Shown here piece by piece: positions 21,260 through 31,329 of a stretch of DNA of 64,000 nucleotides (position 1 is its first letter; each line of letters begins with the position of its first letter). Under the pieces are notes generated by a model, which worked only from the letters and a program-made list of their open reading frames with translations, was not told the DNA's origin and did not search any database. The DNA is from Mesostigma viride (Eukaryota; Streptophyta; Mesostigmatophyceae; Mesostigmatales; Mesostigmataceae): contig RPFO01000103.1 in NCBI GenBank assembly GCA_009746045.1, forward strand, positions 579,070 through 643,069, written 5' to 3'. A program made the translations under genes and the position numbers.

Positions 21260-23700
21260 GGTGGAATCTGATCACCGTCTCGTGCTCGCTCGCATCAGAT
21301 TGCGGTTTCCTGGGGTGAAACCGTCGCGACAGCTGGCGCCTCAGCCAGATCTGAAGGTGCTCCGAATTGTGCTGAAGGATGCCGACAAGATGTCAGCAGC
21401 AGAGCAGGCCGCTATGTCGTACAGGGATGATTTCCTGGCCGTCTTCGACGCCCGGGGCAGCCGACAGCAGTTACACGCCATTCCGCCGCCGGCCCGGGTG
21501 ATATTTCAGTGATCCTCCGCGGTGTCGCTGCCAAGTATCGTCTGGCTGCCCGCCCCGGCCCTCCCCACCTTGCCTCCGCGCCGACAGCTTGCTGTCCACC
21601 GTCACGCACCGACAGTGGTCGCCGCCAGGCAGATGCTCCGCCGCAACAGGGATCCGATCGCCAAACCTGGGCTGCAAGCAGCTCTGAGGGCCGCCTACAA
21701 GCAGGCTGAGAAGGCCGATGCTCAGCAGATGGTCAAGGACCTGCGCAGCTGCCAGCAGAAGCACGACGGCAAGGGGGCCTGGTTCTGGTACAAGCGCCTC
21801 GGGCACCCGGACGGCCTCGGCCGGCCCCACCGCCACGACGTCCCCGGCGCCCCAGCCAAGCGGCTTCGTACCTGGGCCGCGGCCACGGCCGAGGTCGTGG
21901 GGACAGCTGCGCCGCCCCCGCCCCTGCTCCCAGCCGCCGCCGCCCGCCCGGCCGCCCTGGCCGGCCCCGCTGGGCCCCCGGCCCCGCCTAGGTCAGCGGC
22001 GGACTACCTAGTCCCCCCGCTGGTCGGCCCACTTGGCGACCCGTCTGAGATGCCTCCTTTCACCTCTCGCGAGGTCACGGAGGCGGTCCAGCGCCTGCGT
22101 TATGACGCAGTCACCGGCTCTGACGAGATTCCTGGCGCAGTTGTAAAACTTGCAGCCGAATTCGAGGACACAGGTGTTATTATGCTGCTCTTCCGGGACA
22201 TCTGCAACCGCCTTCTGCTGTCCTCGCAACCACCTCCAGCGGCCTGGCAACACAGTTTTCGCACGATGCTGTACAAGAACTAGGGGTCGCCTGCATGCCG
22301 ACCCCGGCAACTACAGAGGGGTGTGCATTCAAAGTGCCCCCTCAAGCTTCTTATGCGGCTCATCCTGAACCGCCTGCGCACGGCCCTGGACGGTCACCTC
22401 AGCGAGACTCAGCACGGCTTCCGTTCAGGTCGCAACACAGTACAGGCGCTCTTCGCTACTCGCCGACTGGTGGAGGAACTGCAACGCCTTCAGCCTGGTG
22501 AGTCCCCTTTGCACCTTGTGCTGGTGGACTTCATCAAAGCCTTTGACTTGGTTTTCTGGTCTGCGCTGTGGGACATCCTCGAGCTGTTCCGGATCCCCCG
22601 CCCCCTGATTGCTGTCATCCGCAACCTGTATGAAGGGTCCACCACTTCTGGTGCGCACTTCTTACGGGACCACGCCACCATGCCCTTTACAGAAGGGTGT
22701 GTGGCAGGGCTGCGTGCTGTCGCCCTACCTGTTCATTATTGTGGTCGAATACGTAATGATTCAGGCGCGCAAGCGATTTGCCCGCATCGTGGGTAGGGAA
22801 CCAGGGGTGCAGGTTGCTAACAAATTCTGGCACGGCGGTGCGGACACGGACATTCGGCTGGCAGACATCATCTACGCAGACGACACCACCCTCTTCGAGG
22901 ACACTATGCACGTGCAGACATGGCTTGACTGCCTGGCTATCGAGGCCCGTGCAGTGGGGCTTGAGGTCAGCAAGAAGACAGAGGCCCTGGCGGTTGGGCT
23001 CACCCACTCACCGCCGCCCCTCTATCTCCTCGACGGCTCTCAAGTCCTGTATCGGGACCGCGTCAAGCTGCAGCCTGCTCCCCAGCTGCGAGGTTGATGT
23101 GGACCATCGCATCTCCCTCGCCTGGCACGCTTTACCGGCCAGTACCGGGCCCTGTGGCGCAAGCCCCTGGGCAAGATCGAGAAACAGGACCTGTTCAAGG
23201 TCCTCGTCCTTCCTGTTCTCACCGGTATGGGGCCGAGACGTGGACCCTCACCGCCGACCTGGCCCGCAAGCTGGACGGCGCCGTCACCAACATGCTGCGT
23301 TCCATTTTCAGAGTAGGATATGCTGCTCATGTCCGCAATGAGGACCTGTACCAGGGCACGCCATATATATCACCAGCACCATTAAGCAGCGACGCCTGCA
23401 GCTAGTAGGGCACCTAGCTCGCACCAACCAGGTAGACACCTCACGTGGCCCCCCCGCAGGACTGCGACCAGCTCAGCCTGGCCGGCACCTCCTGACGTGG
23501 GCTGGGCCCAGCGGATGTTAGACGCCGCAAGGCCCGCACCTTCAAAGAACAGCTAGTGGAGGACATGGGGGGCCTAGGCCTTTCCGTGATTTGGAAGAAG
23601 ATGATGGACAAGTGGGCCCAGGTCATAGAGGACAACGAGCCCCCCCCAGTGGGGAAGCGCCCGCGTGTGCAAACCCGTGGGAGGCACGCCAGACAGCTCC
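21260..23700 (+). pseudogene. LINE ORF2: endonuclease end, reverse transcriptase, C-terminal domain
   Basis: It opens VESDHRLVLARIRL, the SDH catalytic motif ending the APE domain. A Pro/Ala-rich linker (about 21880-22000) follows. Then come LRYDAVTGSDEIPG, FRSGRNTVQALF, LVDFIKAFDLVFW, VWQGCVLSPYLF (two frames) and IYADDTT (about 22869-22890). The C-terminal part has AETWTLTADLARKLDGAVTN and HLARTNQVDT. Several indels (for example near 22285, 22690, 23090, 23225) destroy the frame. It belongs to the same LINE as the parts at 8986 and 10453. Confidence 0.9.
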
Positions 23701-23819
23701 CCTAGGGCAGCGTGAGGCTGTCTAGATAGATGTTGTAGTTAGAATGCTGTTAGATAGATGTCGTAGGTAGCTGATGTAGATAGATTAGACCGGTAGGACT
23801 GTTTGCACCCATCCATCCA

Positions 23820-23883
23820 TCCATCGGGGTTAATGCTCCGTGACTCCCCAACGGGAGCACGAGTCTAATTAATTAATTAATTA
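23820..23883 (+). promoter_or_regulatory. LINE 3' hairpin and (TTAA)n tail
   Basis: The last bases read gtgaCTCCCCAACGGGAGcacgagtc followed by four TTAA-type units. CTCCC/GGGAG can form a 5-bp stem with a CAAC loop. Equivalent hairpin-plus-tail ends occur at 27303, 28133, 31400 (minus), 54850 and 61900. It is probably what the reverse transcriptase recognises; that role is inference. Confidence 0.7.
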
Positions 23884-23895
23884 ATGGGTTGGATG

Positions 23896-24959
23896 TCCTC
23901 GGCGTTCCGGTTGGCGACCCCGAGTTTGTCATCGATGCTCTGCGAGCCGCCCTCAAGGCACGCACTGAGGTACTGCCCTTGATTGCGCGCCTTCATGATA
24001 ATTTCGCAGACCAAGGGTCTGCTTCTGTGGTTTTGCGCTCACCCTCCCGTCGTTCACTGGCTCCGGGGCGCTCTTCCGGCTCAGGTCCGGCTGGCCGCCG
24101 AGGGCCACGACGAACGCATCCAGTCGGCCTTGGCGCAGCTGGTCCCGGGCCCCGACCTCCCGCCACATGCTATTCGCATCAAGCCTCCCTGCCTGCACGG
24201 ATGGGTGGCTGTGGTCTGACTCGTGCCGCCCGGCTGGCCCCAGTAGCATTTTCGGGCTCCGTCGCTCAGTCGTGGGCGGAAAGCTGCCGGCTCCTGCCCC
24301 TTTTGGCAACGGAAGCGCCCGACCTCCTGGACCCCAGCAGCCCTTTGCCCTTCGTCACCGCCATCCAGGAGGCCTATGCTGAGATCGATCCAGCAGCTGG
24401 CCTGTTCTCCCGTCCGTGCCGCTCAGGCGGTAGAGCGCCACCTCCCTCGCGGCACTCCCTCGGTCGCCTCCGTTCAATCTCCCGCCGCATTCCCTAGCTG
24501 CTCGCGTCATCGATAAACACCAGAAAACCTACGCGGGTATTCTGCACACGGCTGATTGGATGGCTCTTTTTGCGGACCTCAACGCCCAGGGACGTGCGTG
24601 GCTGTTCTCGCTTTCCTTGCGGAGTGTGGGCTCGGCGTACCTTCGTGCTCTTCCCATGGCCCCCCCATTCGCCTTAGCTCCCAGCCACTACTCGGTGGCG
24701 CTCCGGCACCAGCTATTTGCCCCGCAGCCTCTTGTTCCGGCTGGGCGGCCTTGTGGTAGCTGTGGGCAGCCGCTGGATCCCACGGGGACTTACTACCTTG
24801 CCTGCATGGGGGGCCAACAGAATCAGAATTGGTATTTGTATTTGCACACTGTCCTCCTGACGGTGGTGCTCGCCATGGTTCGGTCGGTTTTCCCCCACGC
24901 GAACATCCGGTCCGAGGATGCGGATGGCGCTGCCTTCTATTCCCCCAACCACCGGCCTG
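23896..24959 (+). pseudogene. Non-LTR element 2, post-polymerase region and zinc finger
   Basis: Reading resumes VLGVPVGDPEF, contiguous with 6974 once the LINE is removed. Frames then show HPPVVHWLRGALPAQV, ARMGGCGLTRAARLAPVAF and, from 24560, MALFADLNAQGRAWLFSL. Near the end lies PCGSCGQPLDP...ACMGG...LHT, a Cys/His cluster of the kind that precedes restriction-like endonuclease domains in site-biased non-LTR elements. It stops in YSPNHRP at the target duplication of the second hAT-like element. Indels break the frame several times. Confidence 0.8.
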
Positions 24960-26517
24960 CCGTGTTGGTCTGTACGGCAGTAAGGGGTACTCGGTAAAAC
25001 CCTTGCGTACTGTAAAAATACAGGTATTTTTGCGAGGGGTAAAAAGTACGCGAAAAAATATGCAGTACGGCATACGGGGTATTTTTGAAATTGTGGTAAA
25101 AAAGTACGGGGTATTATTGAGGCCAAGGCTTAAAGTACGGGGTATTCTAAGGATGTGTGGCCCTGCAGCCAACAAATGTTACTATGTACTATGCTCTCTG
25201 CTATTCATTAATGAGCATAATGGCAGTGACTTGCCACCTGCCACACTTAGATCGACATTGCAATACATCCTTCAAGTACATTTGTATATTGTGGACATGC
25301 AAACTATTGACCATCTAACACCGGTCTCTTTTATTACAATGCGTCATTGACAACATAATACATTATTGAATGGTATCATGCACCCAGAGCTCTGGCAGCC
25401 TCGATGCAGAGGATGTCATAGCACTATAATAGATGGCAGCTTCGCTGCACAGTGACAACAAGTGCATGCCACGAATCCCTAAAAAATAAAATCATTGGCA
25501 ATGAACCCAGAATTGACCTTCACTGCTGCAGCAGGTCCATACTTTGCCACTGCCGCGATCATGTTCTTGTACGAGGCGCTGGCGGCGACGTGAAACGGAA
25601 TGCCATGAATTCTCGTAAAAGAAAGAGGCCTGGGCAAGGCGGACTTCCTGAAGCTGCGCATTGGAAAAGCACTGTGGAATCGTCTTCTGCACTGCCTTGC
25701 CAGAGCCACAAGGGCCAGCACCCGGGGCAGCGGCAGGCAGAAGGGCCTTGGCAACGCGGGCACCGAGCACTGCCTTTTGCTCCTTCTTTTCCAACCGGGC
25801 TGCCTCAGCCGCTTGAAGCCTCCCGATCAGGCGTTCTACATTCCTAGACTGCTGGCAAAATGTGGCTCCCTTGTTGGGAATGTGGCCGAGATGGCCGACA
25901 GCGCGATCCTTGCTAAAGTTGCCAGGCCTGCCGAACTTGTAATCGCACAGCTTGCACACCTAACCACCTCTGGCCGACTACCACGTCTTCCCCACTCACG
26001 GTCTTTTCCACCTCGTCAATCAGGTGGAGGTATTGATACTCCTCTCCCCTTCTGACGACTGGAACTCTAGGCATGGTCGCCTCTTTTAGGATTGCCTAGC
26101 GCACAATACATGAACCGGCGCACCCGGCACCCTCTATTTGCTTTAATTGCGTCTTCACTCTTCTGCGTCTTTCTGGAAGTGCACCCGTCCCTAAACCTTA
26201 TGATTCTGCCATGCATATGCTGTCTGTCCACTGACAGCCTTTCTCCCGCGCAATAAAAAATCCTGTCAAAAAATGTAGAAAGGCACACCGTCACGCGTGT
26301 ACTAGCAAGTAGCTAAGCACTCGCTGCAATTTCAGCAATTTCAGTACCACTGACAGGTCTGGGCCTCTTCCCACCCCGTGACACGTCCGCGACCTCCAAA
26401 ATCGGCTAAGTCCAAAGTGAAAAACAGTGAAAATCGTACGGCGTACGCGGTCGAAAGCGTCAGTACCGTGGAATACGGCGTATTTTCATACCCGAGGTGC
26501 CGTACGAACCAACACGG
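24960..26517 (-). mobile_element. Second hAT-like element, in the endonuclease of element 2
   Basis: An 8-bp duplication, CCGGCCTG (24952-24959 and 26518-26525), flanks ends CCGTGTTGGTctGTACGGCA and TGCCGTACgaACCAACACGG, inverted repeats with a two-base difference. Removing element and one duplication joins YSPNHRP to DIVVLDFEGG in frame. Internal ends carry gtacggggtatt-type repeats. A BED-finger protein fragment lies inside on the minus strand. The 8-bp duplication and BED finger point to hAT, although the ends lack the usual CAG start. Confidence 0.9.
25492..25959 (-). CDS. BED-type zinc finger fragment (hAT transposase N-terminus)
   Basis: The 155-codon frame starts MCKLCDYKFGRPGNFSKDRA, with a CxxC pair. 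It continues VGHLGHIPNKGATFCQQ, giving the distal His/Cys ligands of a BED finger. A charged helix RLIGRLQAAEAARLEKKEQK follows. The N-terminal residues before CKLC lie further 5' (higher coordinates) and are not in one open frame with it. As in the 13359 element, no catalytic domain remains. Confidence 0.6.
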   Translation of the reverse strand: MCKLCDYKFGRPGNFSKDRAVGHLGHIPNKGATFCQQSRNVERLIGRLQAAEAARLEKKEQKAVLGARVAKALLPAAAPGAGPCGSGKAVQKTIPQCFSNAQLQEVRLAQASFFYENSWHSVSRRRQRLVQEHDRGSGKVWTCCSSEGQFWVHCQ

Positions 26518-26938
26518 CCGGCCTGACATCGTGGTGCTGGACTTTGAGGGGGGTGGCCGGCATCTGCTTATTGACGTTTCGGTGGCGCGGCCCTTGGCTC
26601 TTAGCCACGTGGCTGGGGCCTCCCTCACGGCAGGTTACACGGCGGACCGGGCGGAGCGGGCCAAGCTCCTGGCCTACGGCGACGTCGGGCACCATCGTGT
26701 GGCGCCCTTTGTCCTGGAGGAGTTTGGGGCCATGTGGCCCCTGACCTCCGCCTTCTTCAAGGAGTGTTGCCGGCTCCGGGAGGACCGGCTGGACCTGGAG
26801 GGCCAGCGGGCCCCATGGTCGGCGCGGACCTGGACGTCATATTGGCGTCAGCGCTTGTCGGTGGCGCTGACTCGAGCTATGGCTGACATCATGCTCCGCC
26901 GTACGCGGGCTGATTTTGCGGTGCAGCAGGGCTATTAG
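26518..26938 (+). pseudogene. Non-LTR element 2, restriction-like endonuclease C-terminus
   Basis: The open frame reads RPDIVVLDFEGGGRHLLIDV followed by SVARPL, a PD-(D/E)xK-like arrangement (RPD, then DVS after a turn). Such domains follow the Cys/His finger in some non-LTR retrotransposons and nick the target. It then runs AERAKLLAYGDVGHHRVAPF and ends at a stop at 26936. This part alone is uninterrupted for about 140 codons, so element 2 may have been active fairly recently. Confidence 0.7.
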
Positions 26939-27345
26939 GTTCCTCCCGTTAGGAGTTTCCATTGGTCTTATCGTAGTATAGAGCTTTGACATGCATGGCT
27001 CTGTATATAGGTTTATAGCTGGGCATTTGCTTTGGTTTGAGTGATTTCACTCTGCTGTAAGTAATAATATCTTTATAATATATATCTTCCACCGGCCATA
27101 TGTCATGCAGGCCTTCTAGGCCCTCTCCCCAAGCCGCCCTGTGCGAGCTCGATTAGGAGGCATGAACCATCATGGCGGTGCAGGTGCACCTTGTGCACCC
27201 AGAGCAGGTGATATAGTTGTACATCCTACACACCTGCAGGCTGTCGCCCTGATTGTATTACAAACCCACAGATGCCCCTTTCTCAGGGCTATGTGTTACA
27301 TATGCTCCCCACGGAGCTATGTTCTTAATTAATTAATTAATTAAT
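26939..27345 (+). mobile_element. Element 2 3' UTR with hairpin and (TTAA)n tail
   Basis: About 390 bp of non-coding sequence ends GCTCC-CCAC-GGAGC (27304-27317), then (TTAA)n at 27325-27345. The same UTR recurs, diverged and truncated, at about 27890-28165. It shares the hairpin-plus-tail layout with the YADD LINE although the two reverse transcriptases are unrelated in sequence. Confidence 0.75.
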
Positions 27346-27662
27346 AGACTCGGCATGGACATGTGCTACACTTAGTAGACGTGACGGTCTCACACCCGGG
27401 CAGCCTCCTGGTTTGTCTGTCATATGGAGGCAGATGGTACGCAAGGATAGATGGCAAGTAGTGATGAAGGAGACCACCCCCACGTCTGTGGGGGCTCCGC
27501 GTGTGACCGCGTATGGCATTCATAGCGATTCGGGACGAGGTACCCACACCCCTGTAACTAGGACCTAGATAGCTTACACCATCCATTCCATCCCATTTTC
27601 CCCTCGCACTGAGGACTTCTGCTCACGTGACGCAGTCACGTGTCTATTAATTAATTAATTAA
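27346..27662 (+). mobile_element. LINE 3'-end fragment 1 of a concatemer
   Basis: It starts abruptly in the LINE C-terminal coding region (tagactcggcatgg, RLGMD region) directly after element 2's (TTAA)n tail. It ends with hairpin CACGTGAC-GCA-GTCACGTG and its own (TTAA)n. It matches 1369-1690 (minus) and 53225-53510. Confidence 0.9.
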
Positions 27663-27840
27663 TGGAGGCAGATGGTTCGCCAGGATAGATGGCAAGTAGT
27701 GATGAAGGAGACCACCCCCAAGTCTGTGGGGGCTTCGTGTGTGACCCAGATTGGCATTCATAGCGATTCGGGCCGTGGTGCCGGCCCACAACCCTGCTGT
27801 AACTAGGAACTAATTAGCTAGCATAATCCATTCCATTGTG
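27663..27840 (+). mobile_element. LINE 3'-end fragment 2 of the concatemer
   Basis: It starts at tggaggcagatggt (WRQMV region) right after the preceding (TTAA)n tail. It follows the LINE 3' UTR to about the ccattcca block, where it is lost. A further insertion into a previous tail is the simplest reading. Confidence 0.85.
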
Positions 27841-27845
27841 TGCTT

Positions 27846-28165
27846 ATGATGAGCCACCCTCCAGATGATGCCTAGCTTTATTTTATTATGCAGTGCCCAT
27901 GCAGGGAGTCACTCCCTGCTGAGAAGCCATGCCCTAGCTCTTGTATAGCCATGATGATCTTCCCCCACATGGCATGCTCCCCCTTAGCTGGGCATAGCGT
28001 GATAGACCATGACGGTGCAAGTGCCCTAGCTAGTGCACCTAGAGCAAGGGTCGTTTACATTCCCACCCTTGCAGGAAGTAGCTTAGAATGTATGATAGGC
28101 CATATGCCCCCTCTCTGGGCTATGTGCTACATATACTCCCAACGGAGTTATGTTCCTTAAATTAA
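27846..28165 (+). mobile_element. Second, truncated 3' UTR of element 2
   Basis: It resembles 27120-27345: the ccatgacggtgcaagtgc, agagcaagg and gggctatgtg.tacata blocks. It ends ACTCC-CAAC-GGAGT (28134-28147) and an AT-rich tail. No coding part remains. Confidence 0.75.
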
Positions 28166-28303
28166 AAAAGTTAAATTATAACATGACTCCGTTGGGAGAT
28201 CATGTAGCACATATTCCCGTGGATGGATGGAGGGGGGGGGCAAAGCCGCGAAACCGAACTAATCTAACTCTAAGCTAATCTAATCTAGAAAACCCTACTT
28301 ATT

Positions 28304-28960
28304 CTACTCAGCAAAGCGCCCCTTCCGCTTGGGGGGAGGGGGCTTGCCCACAGGGGCGGGCGTATGAGCCTGGACAATGGTTTTCCACCTCCTCTTGTCC
28401 TGCATAGCAGTCCAAGCAAGAGAGACGGAGTGAATGCGATGTTCAAACTGCGCTGGGACCACTAGGTCAGCCATCAACTGCTGTGGGTAGGTCATGACAT
28501 GTTTGCCTACCTTCTTAGGAATGTCCTTAGGGCCAGGCCAGGTCAGAACATGCCGTCCTGGCTGGCCAAGCCGCTGTGGGCCGGCCAGACCGAGGGCGGT
28601 GTCTACCTGGCTGGTGCGAGCAAGATGTCCTACGAATGCTATCCTACGCTGTCTAATGTCGTCCGAAATGCGAGGCATGCCCTGGTACAAAGATTCTAGA
28701 TGCCTATGCGTGTCAAACCCTACATTCAGGGCCTGACGGAGCATCCTGGTTACCGTGCCGTTTAGCTTGGCCGCCAGCGTGTCCGTGAGCGTCCATGCCT
28801 CGGCGCCATACGTGAGCACCGTGAGGACCAGGACCTTGAGGAGCATGCGCTTGCGGTGCTCGCCGAGGACCTTCGAGTGCCAGTAGGTTTTCAGCGAACG
28901 ATGCCGAGCCCAGGCCAGGCCGATGCGGGTGTCCACATCGGCGGCGGTGTCAGGAAGCAT
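28304..28960 (-). pseudogene. LINE ORF2 C-terminal domain
   Basis: This 218-codon open frame has LTVLTYGAEAWTLTDTLAAK, ALNVGFDTHRHLESLYQG and HLARTSQVDTALG, then a C-terminal KPPPPKRKG. It is uninterrupted to its stop, and a single indel near 28990 separates it from the reverse-transcriptase frame. Confidence 0.88.
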
Positions 28961-29007
28961 GCTGCCTAGCAGTTTAAAGCGATCACGAAATGGGACCTCC
29001 GTCCCGT

Positions 29008-30033
29008 CTAGCAGCTGTGGTAGCGGCGGGCGACTGGAACGGCCCCAATCACCATAGCCTCAGTTTTGACACTAATCTCCAACCCCACCGCCCGCGCCTC
29101 CAAGCCCATACAGTCCAGCCAGGTCTGAATGTGCTCGGGGCGCGCGATGAGGGTGGTGTCGTCCGCATAAATCAAGTCGGCCAGGCGGTAACCAGGTTTA
29201 ACCCCGCCGTGCGCGCTGTCGTTAAGGATGTCCAAGCCAGGCTCGAACCCCTTAAGAGCAGTAAAGCGCGCACGTGCCTGGCGCATGACGTGATCAACGA
29301 CAATAATGAACAGATATGGGGACAGGACACAACCTTGCCACACCCCGTGGTGAAGGGGGAATGGTGGGGTGGTGCCTTCCGCAGTCCGCACTACTGCCTG
29401 TGAGCCCTCATACAGTCGGCGAATGGCAGCAATAAACGCAGGTGGCACTTGATCCAGAGCTAGGATGGCCCAAAGAGCCTCCCAGAGGACCGTGTCAAAG
29501 GCCTTGATATAGTCAACAAAAATGAAGACCAGCGGCAAACTGTCAAGGGGAAGGCGACGCACCTCCTCCATCAACCGGCGCGCGACAAACGCAGCCATGA
29601 CAGTGTTACGACCACGACGGAAACCCATCTGAGACTCACCCAGGTGTGGGTCCAGCGCGGCGCGGAGCCTGTGCAGCATCATGCGCATGAAGACCTTCAG
29701 CGCGGCGCTCTGGAGGCAGACACCCCGGTAGTTACCGGGGTCAGCAGCAGAGCCCTTCTTGTACAGCATGACGCGGATGGCCGTCTGCCACTCAGCAGGC
29801 GGAGGCTCGTCAGAAAGCAGGACACGGTTGCAGAACGCCAGCAGAAGATCCCTAACCGCCGGATCAGGGGTCTTCAGCAGCTCAGCAGAAAGGTGGTCGG
29901 CACCAACCGCCGCATCGTACCGCAGGCGAGCAACTGAGGGCGCCGTCCAGTTCAGTCCTTCAAAGTGAAGGGGGGAACGACGTCGTCAGTGGCAAGGCAG
30001 CCCTCCTGCAAGGCGGGGACTTGGTAGTCCGCG
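29008..30033 (-). pseudogene. LINE reverse transcriptase (best preserved copy)
   Basis: A 253-codon open frame (29008-29769) holds MGFRRGRNTVMAAF, FVDYIKAFDTVLW, VWQGCVLSPYLF and LADLIYADDTTLI, all core reverse-transcriptase motifs with both catalytic Asp blocks intact. Upstream bases to 30033 encode LRYDAAVGADHLSAELLK and, after a stop, the ADYQVPALQEG linker. Frame is lost near 29008, 48 bp before the C-terminal frame. Relative to 22300-23100 it is clearly a different subfamily. Confidence 0.92.
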
Positions 30034-30340
30034 GTTATGTTCCTAATTATTTAATAATCCATTCCAAGTATGGCATTCATAGCGATTCGGGCCGCGGTGC
30101 CCACACCCCTGTAACTAGGACCTAGATAGCTTATACCATCCATTCCATCCCATGTTCCCCTCCCACTGAGGACTTATGCTCACGTGACGCAGTCACGTGT
30201 CTATTAATTAATTTATTAATCCGTTCCATCCCATGTTCCGTGATTTAATTAATTAATTAATCCCATGTTCCCCTCCCACTGAGGACTGATGCTCACTGCG
30301 TCACGTGTACATTAATAAATTTTAAATTAATCTTTACAAC
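30034..30340 (+). mobile_element. Chain of three short LINE 3' ends
   Basis: Three successively nested tails: 30061-30222 (full hairpin and tail), 30223-30261 (only ccgttccatcccatgttccg plus tail), and 30262-30320 (cccatgttcccc...cgtgtac plus tail). Each starts within or directly after the TTAA-rich tail of the preceding one. The last unit is also found at 54890-54950, at the edge of the duplicated region. Confidence 0.85.
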
Positions 30341-30610
30341 AACGTAAACAGGGATTAAGGTTTGGGGTTACACATTAGGGGCAATCAGCCCACCAGGTCC
30401 AAGAAGAGGTAATATGCAGTAGCTCGTGGCAGAGTAGTGGGGATTTACTATTCGTGGGAAGGTGTGAGAGGATCATTACTGATTATAAGGGGGCAAACTT
30501 CAAGGGAATTGTATATACACTATGCAGTCATGGCATAGTACTACAGAGATAACAGCTACTATTATAGATGCAGCTGTTCTATTATGTGTATATCGAGGAG
30601 ACCTCGGAGG

Positions 30611-31264
30611 TCAATGTTCGGCAGCGCGCTCCAACAACCACCGCTTGAGCGCCTTGATCTTCTCGTGCTGCCTCATGGCCAGCTTGAGCAGCTCATCATA
30701 CGCCATGTCCTCCTCACTCATCTCGGCCTGGACCGGCCACGGGCTCATTACTTCTTCCGCCGTGGTCCGCCGGCTCGTGCTCATTACTTCTTCCCCCGTG
30801 GTCCGCCGGCTCATGCTCATTACTTCTTCCACCGTGGTCCGCCGGCTGCGAGACCGACGGTACGGATCACTCGGCCTCCCCAAGGGGCTGGGCCGCTGCG
30901 GACTCCCCCCGAGGCTCATCAGCATGCGGCCGATGCGGTGCGGATCCCAACTAGGGCTGACAGCACTCGCTCCCTGCCCCAGGCCTCCACCCGGTTTTTG
31001 CGATGCCAGGCCCTCGGTTCCCCTCTCTGAATTCTCTACATCCGTGGCTGCAGGCGTACTAGCTGGTGTAGACGGCAGCCGTCGCCCGTCGGCCTCCGCG
31101 TCATCGCCGCTCCCCGCATCATCATTTTCGAGCTCGCCAGGTGCAGACGCGTCCAAGTCGACAATGGGCCCCGCGACCTTCGCCAGCTTGAGCGTGCGGG
31201 GGAAGAGCCGCATGCTGAGGGCCGGGCTGGACACCTGGTAGAGGCGCATCGGCTCCTTGACACC
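30611..31264 (-). CDS. Gene A exon 12: end of C2 and C-terminal tail
   Basis: The acceptor is CATGCGCAG, with phase 0. The exon opens GVKEPMRLYQVSSPALSMRL, the usual last strand of class III cyclases (the K/G-V-x-E-P...Y.V pattern). A disordered acidic and Pro/Ser-rich tail of about 190 residues follows. It holds a 12-residue repeat, SRRTTxEEVMS, present three times (30743-30850), and a terminal helix KLAMRQHEKIKALKRWLLER. The stop codon is at 30611-30613. Copy B at 55237 is open over the same 218 codons, which supports coding constraint. Confidence 0.85.
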   Translation of the reverse strand, partial: GVKEPMRLYQVSSPALSMRLFPRTLKLAKVAGPIVDLDASAPGELENDDAGSGDDAEADGRRLPSTPASTPAATDVENSERGTEGLASQKPGGGLGQGASAVSPSWDPHRIGRMLMSLGGSPQRPSPLGRPSDPYRRSRSRRTTVEEVMSMSRRTTGEEVMSTSRRTTAEEVMSPWPVQAEMSEEDMAYDELLKLAMRQHEKIKALKRWLLERAAEH

Positions 31265-31329
31265 CTGCGCATGTTGGGGCAGGCAAGCAAGCAAACACGT
31301 GCATACAGCATTAGTACAAGCGCCTTAAT

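Larger units (their letters stand above)
6975..23883 (+). mobile_element. Full-length LINE with two nested insertions
   Basis: A perfect 12-bp target duplication, ATGGGTTGGATG, flanks the insertion (6963-6974 and 23884-23895). Order: 5' UTR, ORF1 (from 7195), C-rich linker, ORF2 endonuclease, reverse transcriptase and C-terminal domain, 3' UTR with hairpin (about 23840-23862), then a (TTAA)n tail. Removing the hairpin array and the LTR element, each with one duplication, leaves 5,407 bp, a normal size for an intact LINE. It is no longer functional: both ORFs carry frameshifts as well as the insertions. Confidence 0.93.
28166..30033 (-). mobile_element. 5'-truncated LINE, subfamily with AUUA-rich tail
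   Basis: Minus-strand LINE with its 3' end at about 28166 (AT tail and a ctcccaacggag hairpin) and its 5' end near 30033, inside the linker before the reverse transcriptase. It lies tail-to-tail with the element 2 fragment on its left. Coding is in two frames, described separately. Confidence 0.85.
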
